From assembly GCA_017399965.1 (NCBI GenBank), contig JAFQAP010000016.1, positions 144,894 to 208,893 of the forward strand: DNA of 64,000 nucleotides. The letters run 5' to 3'. The DNA comes from Clostridia bacterium (GTDB lineage: Bacteria > Bacillota > Clostridia > Oscillospirales > CAG-382). The translations under genes were made by a program, and so were the position numbers. Numbering within the stretch: position 1 is the first letter of the stretch; every line of letters begins with the position of its first letter. The notes under the pieces were generated by a model. That model was not told the origin of the DNA. It did not search any database and worked only from the letters and a program-made list of their open reading frames with translations. This document shows positions 43,760 through 52,075 of this stretch, piece after piece.

Positions 43760-43788
43760 ATTATATCACAGCGATTTACGCTTGTCAA
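43760..43788 (-). promoter_or_regulatory. Perfect consensus promoter of the small unit
   Basis: TTGACA (43783-43788), 17 bases, TATAAT (43760-43765) on the minus strand, directly after the citrate synthase stop. Confidence 0.9.
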
Positions 43789-43791
43789 CAA

Positions 43792-45117
43792 TTATCTGTC
43801 TGCAAGAGGAATATAGCTCTGCTCTTCACAGGTGGTGTGATAAGCGGGGCGGATTATCTTGCTGGCGTTGATAAGCTCTTCCATTCTGTGGGCAGACCAA
43901 CCTGCCAGACGTGAGGTAGCAAAAATGGGTATATACAGTTCCTTGGGTAAGCCCAGCATACTGTATGCAAGACCGCTGTAAAAATCCACGTTGGTAACAA
44001 CACCTTTATAAATTCGGCGTTTTTGAGATATAAGATCTATTGCGTGTTTTTCTACTGCGCGGTACAAATTGTAATCCTTTGTTTTTCCTTTTTCGTGAGC
44101 GAGAGATTCCACACAAGAACGGAAAACTTCTGCGCGGGGATCTGCTTTTGAATATACGGCGTGACCGACACCGTAAATAAGTCCCGTGCGGTCAAATACC
44201 TGCTTATCCAGCATTTTGGAAAGGTAATCACGTATTTCCTCTTCGTCGTTCCAGTCCTCTACGTTTTTACGGATGTTTTCGAACATTTCCATAACCTTAA
44301 GCGAGGCGCCGCCGTGTTTTGGGCCTTTAAGAGAACACAAAGAAGAAGCGATGGCGGAATAAGTATCTGTGCCGGTAGAAGATACTACTCGGGTCGTAAA
44401 AGTAGAGTTATTACCGCCGCCGTGTTCAGCGTGGAGTACCAATGCCGTGTCCAGCACCTGTGCTTCCAACGGAGTATATTGCTCGTCGTTGCGAAGCAAA
44501 GCGAGTATATCTTCGGCAATGGAACGGTGAGGGTCGGTAATATGGATTATAAGGCTTTTGCCTTTCTTTTTGTAGTTATAAGAATGAAAAGAATATACAG
44601 CAAGCTGAGGAAATACCGAGATGAGCTGCAGGCATTGGCGCATTACGTTGGAAAGAGATATATCCTCGGGAGCTTTATCGTATGAATACAGCGTAAGCAC
44701 CTCTCTGGAAAGAGCATTCATTATATCGGCAGTAGGGGCTTTAAGCACAACGTCCCGCACAAAATTACGGGGCAGAACGCGGTATTCAGCCAAAACTTTT
44801 TTAAATTCATTAAGCTGGTTTGCGGTAGGCTGTTTACCCATTAAAAGCAGATAAATTACTTCCTCAAAGCCAAGCCTTTTTTCGTTGGTAAAGCCTGCTA
44901 CCATATCCTCAATATCAATTCCGCGGTATAAAAGCTGACCTTCGTGGCGCACGTCGGATATACCCGTAAGGCCGGTCAGAACGCCCACACCGTTAATATC
45001 TCTTAATCCGCGTTTAACATCATATTTTTCAAACAAGGAAGGGTCTGTAGAGGTGTTTGAAACACAAAGCTCCGTATAAGTATCAACTAATCTATTAATC
45101 GTATTGTGTCCGAGCAT
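43792..45117 (-). CDS. Citrate synthase
   Basis: The enzyme condenses acetyl-CoA and oxaloacetate. The catalytic residues are recognisable: His in LHAEHGGGNNSTF, His in GVGHAVYSKADPRA and Asp in NVDFYSGL. At 441 residues it has a normal length with an N-terminal extension typical of the citrate/2-methylcitrate synthase group. AAAGGAGTAAACA precedes the ATG. It follows a metallophosphoesterase gene after 3 bases and has no terminator of its own before the small unit. Confidence 0.94.
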   Translation of the reverse strand: MLGHNTINRLVDTYTELCVSNTSTDPSLFEKYDVKRGLRDINGVGVLTGLTGISDVRHEGQLLYRGIDIEDMVAGFTNEKRLGFEEVIYLLLMGKQPTANQLNEFKKVLAEYRVLPRNFVRDVVLKAPTADIMNALSREVLTLYSYDKAPEDISLSNVMRQCLQLISVFPQLAVYSFHSYNYKKKGKSLIIHITDPHRSIAEDILALLRNDEQYTPLEAQVLDTALVLHAEHGGGNNSTFTTRVVSSTGTDTYSAIASSLCSLKGPKHGGASLKVMEMFENIRKNVEDWNDEEEIRDYLSKMLDKQVFDRTGLIYGVGHAVYSKADPRAEVFRSCVESLAHEKGKTKDYNLYRAVEKHAIDLISQKRRIYKGVVTNVDFYSGLAYSMLGLPKELYIPIFATSRLAGWSAHRMEELINASKIIRPAYHTTCEEQSYIPLADR

Positions 45118-45120
45118 TGT

Positions 45121-47511
45121 TTACTCCTTTCTTTTTTTGCGTATAATACGTGCGGATATCACGCCGATCAACAACGCCGCACCTATAAATATTACTAATA
45201 CAGCCGTATTGAATTCGGCTTCGGGTTCAAAATAAATTTCCGCCGTTTCGGTAACAAGCTTCACTGTGCTGCTTTTTGTCTGCAGCGTTACTTCAAAGGT
45301 ATCGTCAGCATCCTTAAAGAAATTATAATCATTGTGTAAGGGAGAATAAGTAGTCTGACTCATCATTCCCTGCTTGCCGAAAGAAATGAGGCGGATATAT
45401 CCCTCTCCGTCCAGATCACAGCCGTTTTCTGTATGAGTGGGAGCGTCGCCCGTTTCGGCGTACTGATAATCCGAAAGTATTTCCCACACGTATCTGCCGT
45501 TACCGAGATCACGCTGAACACGGCAGGCACCGTGAACGTGACCGCACAAAACCGCAACAATATTTTTATTTGGAACGATAATGTTTTCCATAATTTCTTT
45601 TGCACGTGAGTGGTTGTATGCATTTACATCCTGAGGATTGCTTACGTAGGTTCCGTCAGTATCCAGGTAAGAGTGTGTACATAGGATAACCGATCTTTCG
45701 GGATACGCTTTACAAACGGCGTTTGCCCATGCAATGGTGCGCTCATCTGCCTCAATACCGTTGCTTAAAAATAAGAACAGATAATCTGTATCTGCAAGCG
45801 TGATAAGATCGTAGTGGCAGGAATTGTTATCCAAACTGCCGCCGTACCAATTATTTCTAAAGAATCTGCCTTTTCCGAAATAACGGTTAAAATTGGAAAG
45901 ATCTGCGGGTGTGTTGCCTGTATCGTGATTTCCTGCAAGAACTCCGTTTGGCATATTTGCGGCATCGATAATTTCGTGTATCTTATCCGCAAATTTCCAT
46001 TCTTTTTGTGCTTTGTCAGCGGGGATGTACGTATCCACAATATCGCCGGTATGAATAAGATAGCCCGCTTCTTTGTTTTTATAAAGGTCAACACTGTAAT
46101 TGAGTATAAGTTCGTATACGCTGTTAAGGTCCTCAAAATTCGAATAATACTGTGTATCGGTTATCCAAACCACAGTATCCGATTCGGATACGTAAATATT
46201 GGGTTTAACGGTTATCTTAACTTTGCCTTCGGAAAAATACTTTGAGTCTTCAACACGTATCTCTGCTTCCGCTTTGCTTTCTGCAGTTCCTATCTGTACA
46301 TATTGCTCGGCTTCCCAATCGTATGCCAAAACAGAAACCGATCTGTTTTCGGAGGTGGAGCCTTTGTATTTAAAAACAAAATACTTTGAATTTCCTATAT
46401 CAAAAGTATATTCCTCTCCCCTGCCGTCTATAACGGGATCAGACGTCTGCATCTGCATATTGTTGTTTATAACGCTGTCTGTACGCTTGCACATAACAAA
46501 TTCTGTGCAGAAGGTGGATGTGTTTCCGTATTTATCGGTTGCAGTAAGTGTCAGCAGATGTCTGCCCTCGGAAATCCATTCAAGTGTGCGCCCCGAATGA
46601 TAAAACTCACCGTCAATATCCGCTTTTATTTTTGCTTCGCCGGATTTATCTTCCGCAGAAAATTCCAAAACGGAATCTTTATAAATAACGGTTCCGAACT
46701 TTAAATCAAAATTTATGGAAGGTCCGGTGTTATCGGTAAAGAATTTAATTTCCTTGACTTTTTCGCCTTCGGACGTAACGGTTAAAGTATGTTCCCCGTC
46801 TTCGAGAGAAGATGTATCGAAGACGGCAACAGAGCCGGTCTGAGTTTTAATGGCATTAAGCAGATCCGAAAATACAAATGAGACATAGATAGGGACATTG
46901 GGTGTGCTGCCGCCAAGGTTAGTGGAAGCGTTCCATCCGTCGCCAATATTATATGTTTTTGCAGGATCGTATTCTTCGGTAACCGCAGTCACTTCATTTG
47001 TTCCTTCGACGGGATAATAAAGAATGATGGTATCAGGTGTAACCGGCTTTCCGTTTGGTAAGATTACAGATACTTTTGCAATAGATTGATCGTCAAGGTT
47101 GTAGGTGCCGTATACAGGCAGTTCGGGATATGTAAATCCGCCGGATGCTGCAACATAAGTCAGTATTGCGTCGCCGCTTTTCAAAATATTTTCATCAAAC
47201 AACATGGTAAAGGTACCGGAGGTCGAAGGCAGAGCTGTTAAAGAAACATCTTCGTAATACACGTTTCCTCCGCCGTAATCGAGTCCCTCGGCTTTAAAAG
47301 AAAAGTATGGGCTGCCTATACCTGCTCCGATAGAAATATTGTCAATGTTGATCTGCAGGTTTTCCATGCCGTGAGCCAGGAATTCGAATTCGCCCGACAC
47401 GGTATCTCCGTCGTCTACATTTATAAAAACTTCATTTGAAGAAAAAACACGGAAATTAAATCCGAAAAATATTAAGATAAAAGAAAACGCAGCGAAAAGA
47501 ATTTTTTTCAT
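45121..47511 (-). CDS. Secreted membrane-anchored metallophosphoesterase
   Basis: The 796-residue protein has an N-terminal signal peptide, about 450 residues of beta-sandwich sequence, a calcineurin-like phosphoesterase domain and a C-terminal membrane helix with RKKRKE. Phosphoesterase motifs are WITDTQYY, HTGDIVD, LAGNHDTG, CTHSY and CGHVHG, which hold two metals; the first motif has Gln where His is usual. It is therefore anchored outside with an exposed enzyme. It overlaps the flippase-like gene by four bases. Substrate unknown. Confidence 0.9.
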   Translation of the reverse strand: MKKILFAAFSFILIFFGFNFRVFSSNEVFINVDDGDTVSGEFEFLAHGMENLQINIDNISIGAGIGSPYFSFKAEGLDYGGGNVYYEDVSLTALPSTSGTFTMLFDENILKSGDAILTYVAASGGFTYPELPVYGTYNLDDQSIAKVSVILPNGKPVTPDTIILYYPVEGTNEVTAVTEEYDPAKTYNIGDGWNASTNLGGSTPNVPIYVSFVFSDLLNAIKTQTGSVAVFDTSSLEDGEHTLTVTSEGEKVKEIKFFTDNTGPSINFDLKFGTVIYKDSVLEFSAEDKSGEAKIKADIDGEFYHSGRTLEWISEGRHLLTLTATDKYGNTSTFCTEFVMCKRTDSVINNNMQMQTSDPVIDGRGEEYTFDIGNSKYFVFKYKGSTSENRSVSVLAYDWEAEQYVQIGTAESKAEAEIRVEDSKYFSEGKVKITVKPNIYVSESDTVVWITDTQYYSNFEDLNSVYELILNYSVDLYKNKEAGYLIHTGDIVDTYIPADKAQKEWKFADKIHEIIDAANMPNGVLAGNHDTGNTPADLSNFNRYFGKGRFFRNNWYGGSLDNNSCHYDLITLADTDYLFLFLSNGIEADERTIAWANAVCKAYPERSVILCTHSYLDTDGTYVSNPQDVNAYNHSRAKEIMENIIVPNKNIVAVLCGHVHGACRVQRDLGNGRYVWEILSDYQYAETGDAPTHTENGCDLDGEGYIRLISFGKQGMMSQTTYSPLHNDYNFFKDADDTFEVTLQTKSSTVKLVTETAEIYFEPEAEFNTAVLVIFIGAALLIGVISARIIRKKRKE

Positions 47512-48557
47512 TTTTTATTTTCCTTTCTGCCCAAAAGACTGTAAACGAGAGAATGGGCGCCGCTTACTACCAGCAAAGCAAAGAAATTTAAAGCTCTTGT
47601 AACTATCATTGCGGGAATATACAGTCTGGGACCGAAAACACCGCTGTAAAGTATGGTAAATACGTTTTCGGCTACACCGGCTGAACCCGGGATGGGCACA
47701 GACTCGGACGAAACAGCTAAAACTGATTGTACGGCAATAATAAAAACAAAAGATTCGTTTCTCAGACCAAAAGCGAGATATGCAAAGTAGACAATTGAAA
47801 AGTTAATTATTCTCTTTACTATGCAAATTAAAAGTACAAAAACAACCGTTAACGGAGAAGAACGTATTATCTTTGATGCGGAAATGTAATCTTCCGCACT
47901 TTTTCGTGATTTTTCAATAGTATTTTCGGTTATATGGAGAAATTTAAAACGAGAGAAAAAACGAACAACGCCCGGTATCATAAGGCGTGCAAAAGAAGGA
48001 GTAAACAAAGCGATAGCGAAAACGGAAACGATACACAGATTTACTATTGCTCCGTAGATAAATAAGGTGATAAAGAGCGCAGAGCCTGTATTCAATAAGA
48101 GCGGAAAAACGCAGACTGCGGCAGTTGCCACGATTACCACGGCGATACGGTTGCACATTGAGTATATTGCAAGCACGTTGCAAGCGGAGGGCGTGTCCAC
48201 ACCGTCTTTATACATAGAATAACCTGCGGCGGGAAGACCTGCAAGCTGAGCAGGAGAAATGTTGGAATATAAAAGATCTGTTCCCGCATATCCCGCGGCC
48301 GAAAAAAACGATATTTTTTTGCCCAAAACCGAAAACAGTAACTTTAAGCAGCCTGCTTCTGAATAAAGCTGAAGAAATGTCATAGCAACTCCAAGCAAAA
48401 CAAAAACGGGGTCGATATTTTTGATTGTAGAAAGAACTTCAACAGCATCGTACTGAACGGCAATATATACAGCAACGCCGGTGATAATAAGTGCAATAAT
48501 TCCGATATATATTGCCGTGAGTTTTGAAGACGGCTTCTTTCCCTGCGAATTGTTCAT
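47508..48557 (-). CDS. Lysylphosphatidylglycerol synthase TM region / flippase-like membrane protein
   Basis: The 349-residue protein has seven or eight membrane helices and resembles the LPG synthase TM (UPF0104/YbhN) family, with SPAQLAGLPAAGY and the Pro/Gly-rich SVPIPGSAGVAEN. The family includes flippase domains of MprF and stand-alone proteins of unknown substrate. GGAG before the ATG at 48557 sets the start. It opens an operon with the metallophosphoesterase and citrate synthase. Confidence 0.85.
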   Translation of the reverse strand: MNNSQGKKPSSKLTAIYIGIIALIITGVAVYIAVQYDAVEVLSTIKNIDPVFVLLGVAMTFLQLYSEAGCLKLLFSVLGKKISFFSAAGYAGTDLLYSNISPAQLAGLPAAGYSMYKDGVDTPSACNVLAIYSMCNRIAVVIVATAAVCVFPLLLNTGSALFITLFIYGAIVNLCIVSVFAIALFTPSFARLMIPGVVRFFSRFKFLHITENTIEKSRKSAEDYISASKIIRSSPLTVVFVLLICIVKRIINFSIVYFAYLAFGLRNESFVFIIAVQSVLAVSSESVPIPGSAGVAENVFTILYSGVFGPRLYIPAMIVTRALNFFALLVVSGAHSLVYSLLGRKENKK

Positions 48558-48584
48558 TTTTAACTCCTGTGATATAATAATTGT

Positions 48585-48613
48585 ATTATACCACAAATTA
48601 AGTATCAAGTAAA
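48585..48613 (-). promoter_or_regulatory. Promoter of the flippase-metallophosphoesterase-citrate synthase operon
   Basis: TTTACT (48608-48613) and TATAAT (48585-48590), spacer 17, minus strand. Confidence 0.65.
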
Positions 48614-48631
48614 TATTTTTTGAATAAAGTA

Positions 48632-48660
48632 TTTACAAATATAAATAAATATGTTATAAT
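48632..48660 (+). promoter_or_regulatory. Promoter of the riboswitch-decarboxylase unit
   Basis: TTTACA (48632-48637), 17 bases, TATAAT (48655-48660) with an upstream TG (extended -10). Confidence 0.8.
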
Positions 48661-48669
48661 CTCGCGGAA

Positions 48670-48786
48670 GTAAAAGGGAGTAGCAGGCGGTATATGCCGT
48701 TGTCTACAGCGTCAATACGGCCTATACGGTCCGCGCAGACATTTAATTGCAAGACTTTTACCGTCATTTGGTGGCGGTGGAAGTCT
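48670..48786 (+). promoter_or_regulatory. yybP-ykoY (manganese) riboswitch with terminator
   Basis: The conserved blocks of the yybP-ykoY aptamer are present in order: AAAGGGAGTAGC, GCGTCAA, CGCAGACAT and GCAAGACTTTT. P1 is GTAAAAG (48670-48676) with CTTTTAC (48755-48761), and a further helix is TGTCT (48701-48705) with AGACA (48737-48741). The 3' strand of P1 is also the 5' strand of a terminator, AGACTTTTACC (48752-48762) with GGTGGAAGTCT (48776-48786) then ATTTTTATT. This predicts an ON switch: Mn2+ stabilises P1 and prevents termination. The downstream gene is an unusual target. Confidence 0.88.
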
Positions 48787-48810
48787 ATTTTTATTAAAGG
48801 AGATGTTTTT

Positions 48811-49935
48811 TTGGAATTCATTTACGAAAACGCTGTTGAAATTGTTAAAGAACAGCCGGGAATGATAGCAATGTGGATTATAGGCGCTTTCCTCATTTTC
48901 CTTGCTATCAAATTTGATATGGAGCCTACTTTGCTCTTGCCTATGGGATTCGGTGCAATTCTTGTAAATCTTCCCGTGGCAGGCGCACCCGAGGTTATCG
49001 AAACTCTTTATAAAGCTACTATCGAAAACGAGCTTTTACCCCTGCTTCTGTTCATCGGTATCGGCGCAATGATAGATTTCGGTCCTCTGCTTTCCAACCC
49101 CAAGCTTATGCTGTTCGGTGCTTCGGCACAGTTCGGTATATTTATGACACTTTTCCTCGCCGCTCTGCTTGGCGATCTCGGTCTGTTTGGCGAAGGATTC
49201 CTTATTACTGACGCTGCTTCCATTGCAATTATCGGTGCCGCTGACGGTCCTACCAGTATTTTCGTTGCGGGACAGTTCGGCACAAAGTATATCGGCGCAA
49301 TTATAGTTGCCGCATATTCTTATATGGCGCTTGTTCCTATCGTACAGCCTCCCGTTATCAAGCTTCTTACTACCAAAAAGGAAAGACTTATACGTATGGA
49401 ATATTCTCCCAAGGGTGTTTCCAGAAAAACTCGTATATTCTTCCCCATTATCGTTACTATTGTCGTAGGTCTTATCGCTCCCGAGTGTGTATCTCTTATC
49501 GGATTCCTTATGTTCGGTAATCTTATCCGTGAATGCGGAAGACTTGATTCCCTTTCCGAAACTGCTCAAAAGGTTCTTGCAAACCTCGTTACCCTGCTTC
49601 TCGGTATCGTTGTTGCGTTCACTATGAAAGCAAGCGATTTCCTCCGTTGGGATACCCTTATCGTTATCGGTCTCGGTCTTGTTGCATTTATCTTTGATAC
49701 CGCAGGCGGCGTTCTCTTTGCTAAATTCCTCAACCTCTTTACCAAAAAGAAGGTTAACCCCATGATCGGTGCGTCCGGTATTTCCGCATTCCCTATGTCA
49801 GCACGCGTTGTACACAAAATGGGACTTAAAGAAGATCCCCAGAACTTCCTGCTTATGCACTCTATCGGCGTAAATGTTTCCGGTCAGGTCGCATCCGTTA
49901 TCGCAGGCGGAATTATTCTCAGTATTTTGGGTTAA
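48811..49935 (+). CDS. oadB: Sodium-translocating decarboxylase beta subunit (OadB/GcdB type)
   Basis: The 374-residue polytopic protein is the membrane subunit that decarboxylates carboxybiotin and exports Na+. Typical motifs are LLLFIGIGAMIDFGPLL, AADGPTSIFVA, IGASGISAFPMSARVV and a C-terminal NFLLMHSIGVNVSGQVAS. AAAGGAGAT eight bases before TTG at 48811 sets the start; the frame upstream passes through the riboswitch. The next gene encodes the gamma-like subunit. The carboxyltransferase at the window start lacks a biotin domain and could be a distant partner. Substrate (oxaloacetate, glutaconyl-, methylmalonyl-CoA) is not decided. Confidence 0.92.
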   Translation: MEFIYENAVEIVKEQPGMIAMWIIGAFLIFLAIKFDMEPTLLLPMGFGAILVNLPVAGAPEVIETLYKATIENELLPLLLFIGIGAMIDFGPLLSNPKLMLFGASAQFGIFMTLFLAALLGDLGLFGEGFLITDAASIAIIGAADGPTSIFVAGQFGTKYIGAIIVAAYSYMALVPIVQPPVIKLLTTKKERLIRMEYSPKGVSRKTRIFFPIIVTIVVGLIAPECVSLIGFLMFGNLIRECGRLDSLSETAQKVLANLVTLLLGIVVAFTMKASDFLRWDTLIVIGLGLVAFIFDTAGGVLFAKFLNLFTKKKVNPMIGASGISAFPMSARVVHKMGLKEDPQNFLLMHSIGVNVSGQVASVIAGGIILSILG

Positions 49936-49950
49936 AGGAGAAAACGCAAT

Positions 49951-50259
49951 ATGAAAAAAATAATTTCTGCTTTACTCATAGCTATTCTTACTCTTTCCCT
50001 GCTTTCTTCTTTTGCTGTTCCCGTATTTGCGGAAGGCAGCGAAACCGAGGTTTCCGTTAACGAATCATCCGAGGTTATTGAAGAAGTATCCGAAACGGTC
50101 AGCGAAGACGTTTCCGAAAACAATGAAGACGGTAAATACGCAAATACAATCAGATCTCTTGAGATTATGGGATTCGGTATGTTCGGTATTTTCCTTGTAA
50201 CCGCTATTATCGTTTGTGTAATGTACCTTCTTACTCTCTTAAAGGATAAAAAAGCTTAA
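49951..50259 (+). CDS. OadG-like gamma subunit with signal peptide and acidic linker
   Basis: The 102-residue protein has a signal peptide, an acidic Ser/Glu/Val linker (GSETEVSVNESSEVIEEV and following) and a C-terminal membrane helix (IMGFGMFGIFLVTAIIV). The helix pattern MGFGMxGIFL resembles the gamma chain of sodium pump decarboxylases, which assembles the complex, and the position directly after the beta subunit supports this. AAAGGAG precedes the ATG. Confidence 0.75.
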   Translation: MKKIISALLIAILTLSLLSSFAVPVFAEGSETEVSVNESSEVIEEVSETVSEDVSENNEDGKYANTIRSLEIMGFGMFGIFLVTAIIVCVMYLLTLLKDKKA

Positions 50260-50266
50260 AAATATT

Positions 50267-50297
50267 TGCCGGTACTTAAAGTGTGCCGGCATTATTT
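50267..50297 (+). terminator. Terminator of the decarboxylase unit
   Basis: TGCCGGTAC (50267-50275) pairs with GTGCCGGCA (50283-50291) including a G-U pair; TTATTTTT follows. Confidence 0.85.
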
Positions 50298-50319
50298 TTA
50301 CAAAATTTGCCCATATATC

Positions 50320-50348
50320 TTGAAAAATATAAAAGAATGTGCTAAAAT
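50320..50348 (+). promoter_or_regulatory. Promoter of nagB
   Basis: TTGAAA (50320-50325), 17 bases, TAAAAT (50343-50348). Confidence 0.75.
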
Positions 50349-50389
50349 CCAATTTGTAAATTCAAACATAAACGGAGGAAACTTTTGTT

Positions 50390-51112
50390 ATGAAAATTAT
50401 TGTTTGTGAAAACTACGAAGAAATGTCCAAAGCGGGCGCAGAAATAATTGCGGAAACCGTTAAGGCTAATCCTTCCTGCGTACTCGGTCTTGCTACCGGT
50501 TCTACTCCCGTAGGTATGTATAAGTGCCTTACCGAGATGAACAAAGCAGGCGAGATCACCTTCAAGGACGTTACTTCTTATAACCTTGATGAATATTATC
50601 CCCTGGCTCCCGATCACGATCAGAGCTACCGTTACTTTATGAACCACAATCTGTTCGATAATATCGATATCGACAAGGCTAACACTAACGTACCCGACGG
50701 TCTTGCTGAAGATCCCGCTGCTATGGGCAAAGCATATGACGAAGCTATCAAGGCTGCAGGCGGTATCGACCTTCAGGTTCTCGGCCTCGGCCCCAACGGA
50801 CATATCGCTTTCAATGAACCCGAAGACCAGCTTTACGTTGGTACCCACCTCACCGGCCTTACCGACAGCACTATCGAAGCTAACTCCCGTTTCTTCGCCT
50901 CCAAGGCAGACGTTCCCACCCAGGCAGTAACCATGGGTATCGGCTCCATTATGCAGGCAAAGAAGATCATCGTTCTTGCAAGCGGCAAGGGCAAGCACGA
51001 CGTTATCGTTAAGATGCAGGACGACCGTATCACCACCCAGTGTCCCGCAACCCTTCTTAAGGTTCACCCCGACGTTGTACTTATCTGCGATAAGGACGCT
51101 TACAACGGTTAA
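50390..51112 (+). CDS. nagB: Glucosamine-6-phosphate deaminase
   Basis: NagB converts glucosamine 6-phosphate to fructose 6-phosphate and ammonia. The 240-residue protein has LGLATGSTPVGMY (phosphate binding), SYNLDEYYPL with the catalytic Asp, and GLGPNGHIAFNEP with catalytic His. ACGGAGGAAAC precedes the ATG. It is a single-gene unit; nagA is not nearby. Codon usage is more biased than in neighbours (many GGT/GTT/AAC/ACC), which suggests high expression. Confidence 0.96.
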   Translation: MKIIVCENYEEMSKAGAEIIAETVKANPSCVLGLATGSTPVGMYKCLTEMNKAGEITFKDVTSYNLDEYYPLAPDHDQSYRYFMNHNLFDNIDIDKANTNVPDGLAEDPAAMGKAYDEAIKAAGGIDLQVLGLGPNGHIAFNEPEDQLYVGTHLTGLTDSTIEANSRFFASKADVPTQAVTMGIGSIMQAKKIIVLASGKGKHDVIVKMQDDRITTQCPATLLKVHPDVVLICDKDAYNG

Positions 51113-51129
51113 TTAATTAAACATAAAAT

Positions 51130-51159
51130 AGCCTATGAATTTCTTATGATTCATAGGCT
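51130..51159 (+). terminator. Terminator of nagB
   Basis: AGCCTATGAAT and ATTCATAGGCT form an 11-base-pair stem followed by GTTTGTTT. Confidence 0.85.
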
Positions 51160-51208
51160 GTTTGTTTATAAACGCAATTTTTATCAATACTATTCTTTTT
51201 TCTTGTGT

Positions 51209-51214
51209 TATAAT
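51209..51214 (+). promoter_or_regulatory. Extended -10 promoter of the AraC gene
   Basis: TGTTATAAT ends at 51214; no clear -35. It places transcription start near 51221, so translation cannot begin at the upstream in-frame ATG at 51213. Confidence 0.5.
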
Positions 51215-51243
51215 GACATTCATAAATTATCGATGGAGCGGAA

Positions 51244-52073
51244 ATGAAAAAAGTAATATTTCAAGGGTTTTAGATTATATTGAAAATCATTTGAAAGACG
51301 ACACAAAACTTAATATTACTTCTTTATCGAAAATTGCAGGTTATTCTGAATTTCATTTTTTGAGAATTTTTAAAGAGTTCGTTGGTTTAACTCCCGCTGA
51401 TTACATACGAAAACGGCGAATTTCCGAAATAGTTAAACGTATTGGCGGTAACAGACCGGTTTCAGATATAGCTTTTGAATACGGCTTCAATTCCAAGGAA
51501 AACTTCACTCGTGCATTTAAGTCCGAACATAGTATTCTACCTACTGAGTTTAAAAGTACAAATTGCAGTTTACGCCTGTTTGAACCATTTAAATTTGAGA
51601 AGATTTACCCCGTTCCCGTAGTTTCAATGAAATTTCTCGAAGGTTTTGTCTTGACAGCATATAATTTCGGTGATACTTTTCCACCAAATTGCTGGAATAA
51701 ATATAATTCGGAAAAGCGATCTCTGACACTTTCCGGAGGTGTTCTAACCGAAGATTTCGGTGTAATGAGATGGAACAAAAATAAAAAATGCCTTGAATAT
51801 TATATCGGGATTCCAACAGAACTCGCGAAAGGAAACCTCGACACTACAATAGAAATTGAAATAGAAGGCGGGCTATATGCAGTTTTTCAAACCGTTCCGA
51901 CTACCCAGCACGAATTTGTAGATACAATAAGAAAAACTTGGGAGTGGATAAACACCGTTTGGCTTCCAACAAGCGGTTATAAACGAAAAGACGCTTATGA
52001 ACTCGAATCATATATGGAATCAAGCAAAGATTACTCGGAGCGCATCTACGTTCCGTTAATTAAGGAGGATTAA
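51244..52073 (+). CDS. AraC-family regulator with GyrI-like effector domain (start out of frame)
   Basis: The N-terminal helix-turn-helix pair (about 70 residues: SLSKIAGYSEFHFLRIFKEF, then DIAFEYGFNSKENFTRAFKS) is of the AraC/XylS type, followed by a GyrI-like small-molecule domain ending KDYSERIYVPL. The only start with a good site is ATG 51244 after GGAG, but it is one base out of frame with the domain: six As follow, and a seventh would join the frames. The open frame covers 51246-52073. Either an assembly indel, a real frameshift or slippage explains this. It heads a four-gene unit. Confidence 0.75.
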
Positions 52074-52075
52074 AA

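Noticed and set aside
43603..43791. 62-codon frame on the minus strand
   Set aside because: It begins upstream of the consensus promoter and has no ribosome site; the 38-codon frame in another register fits the signals.
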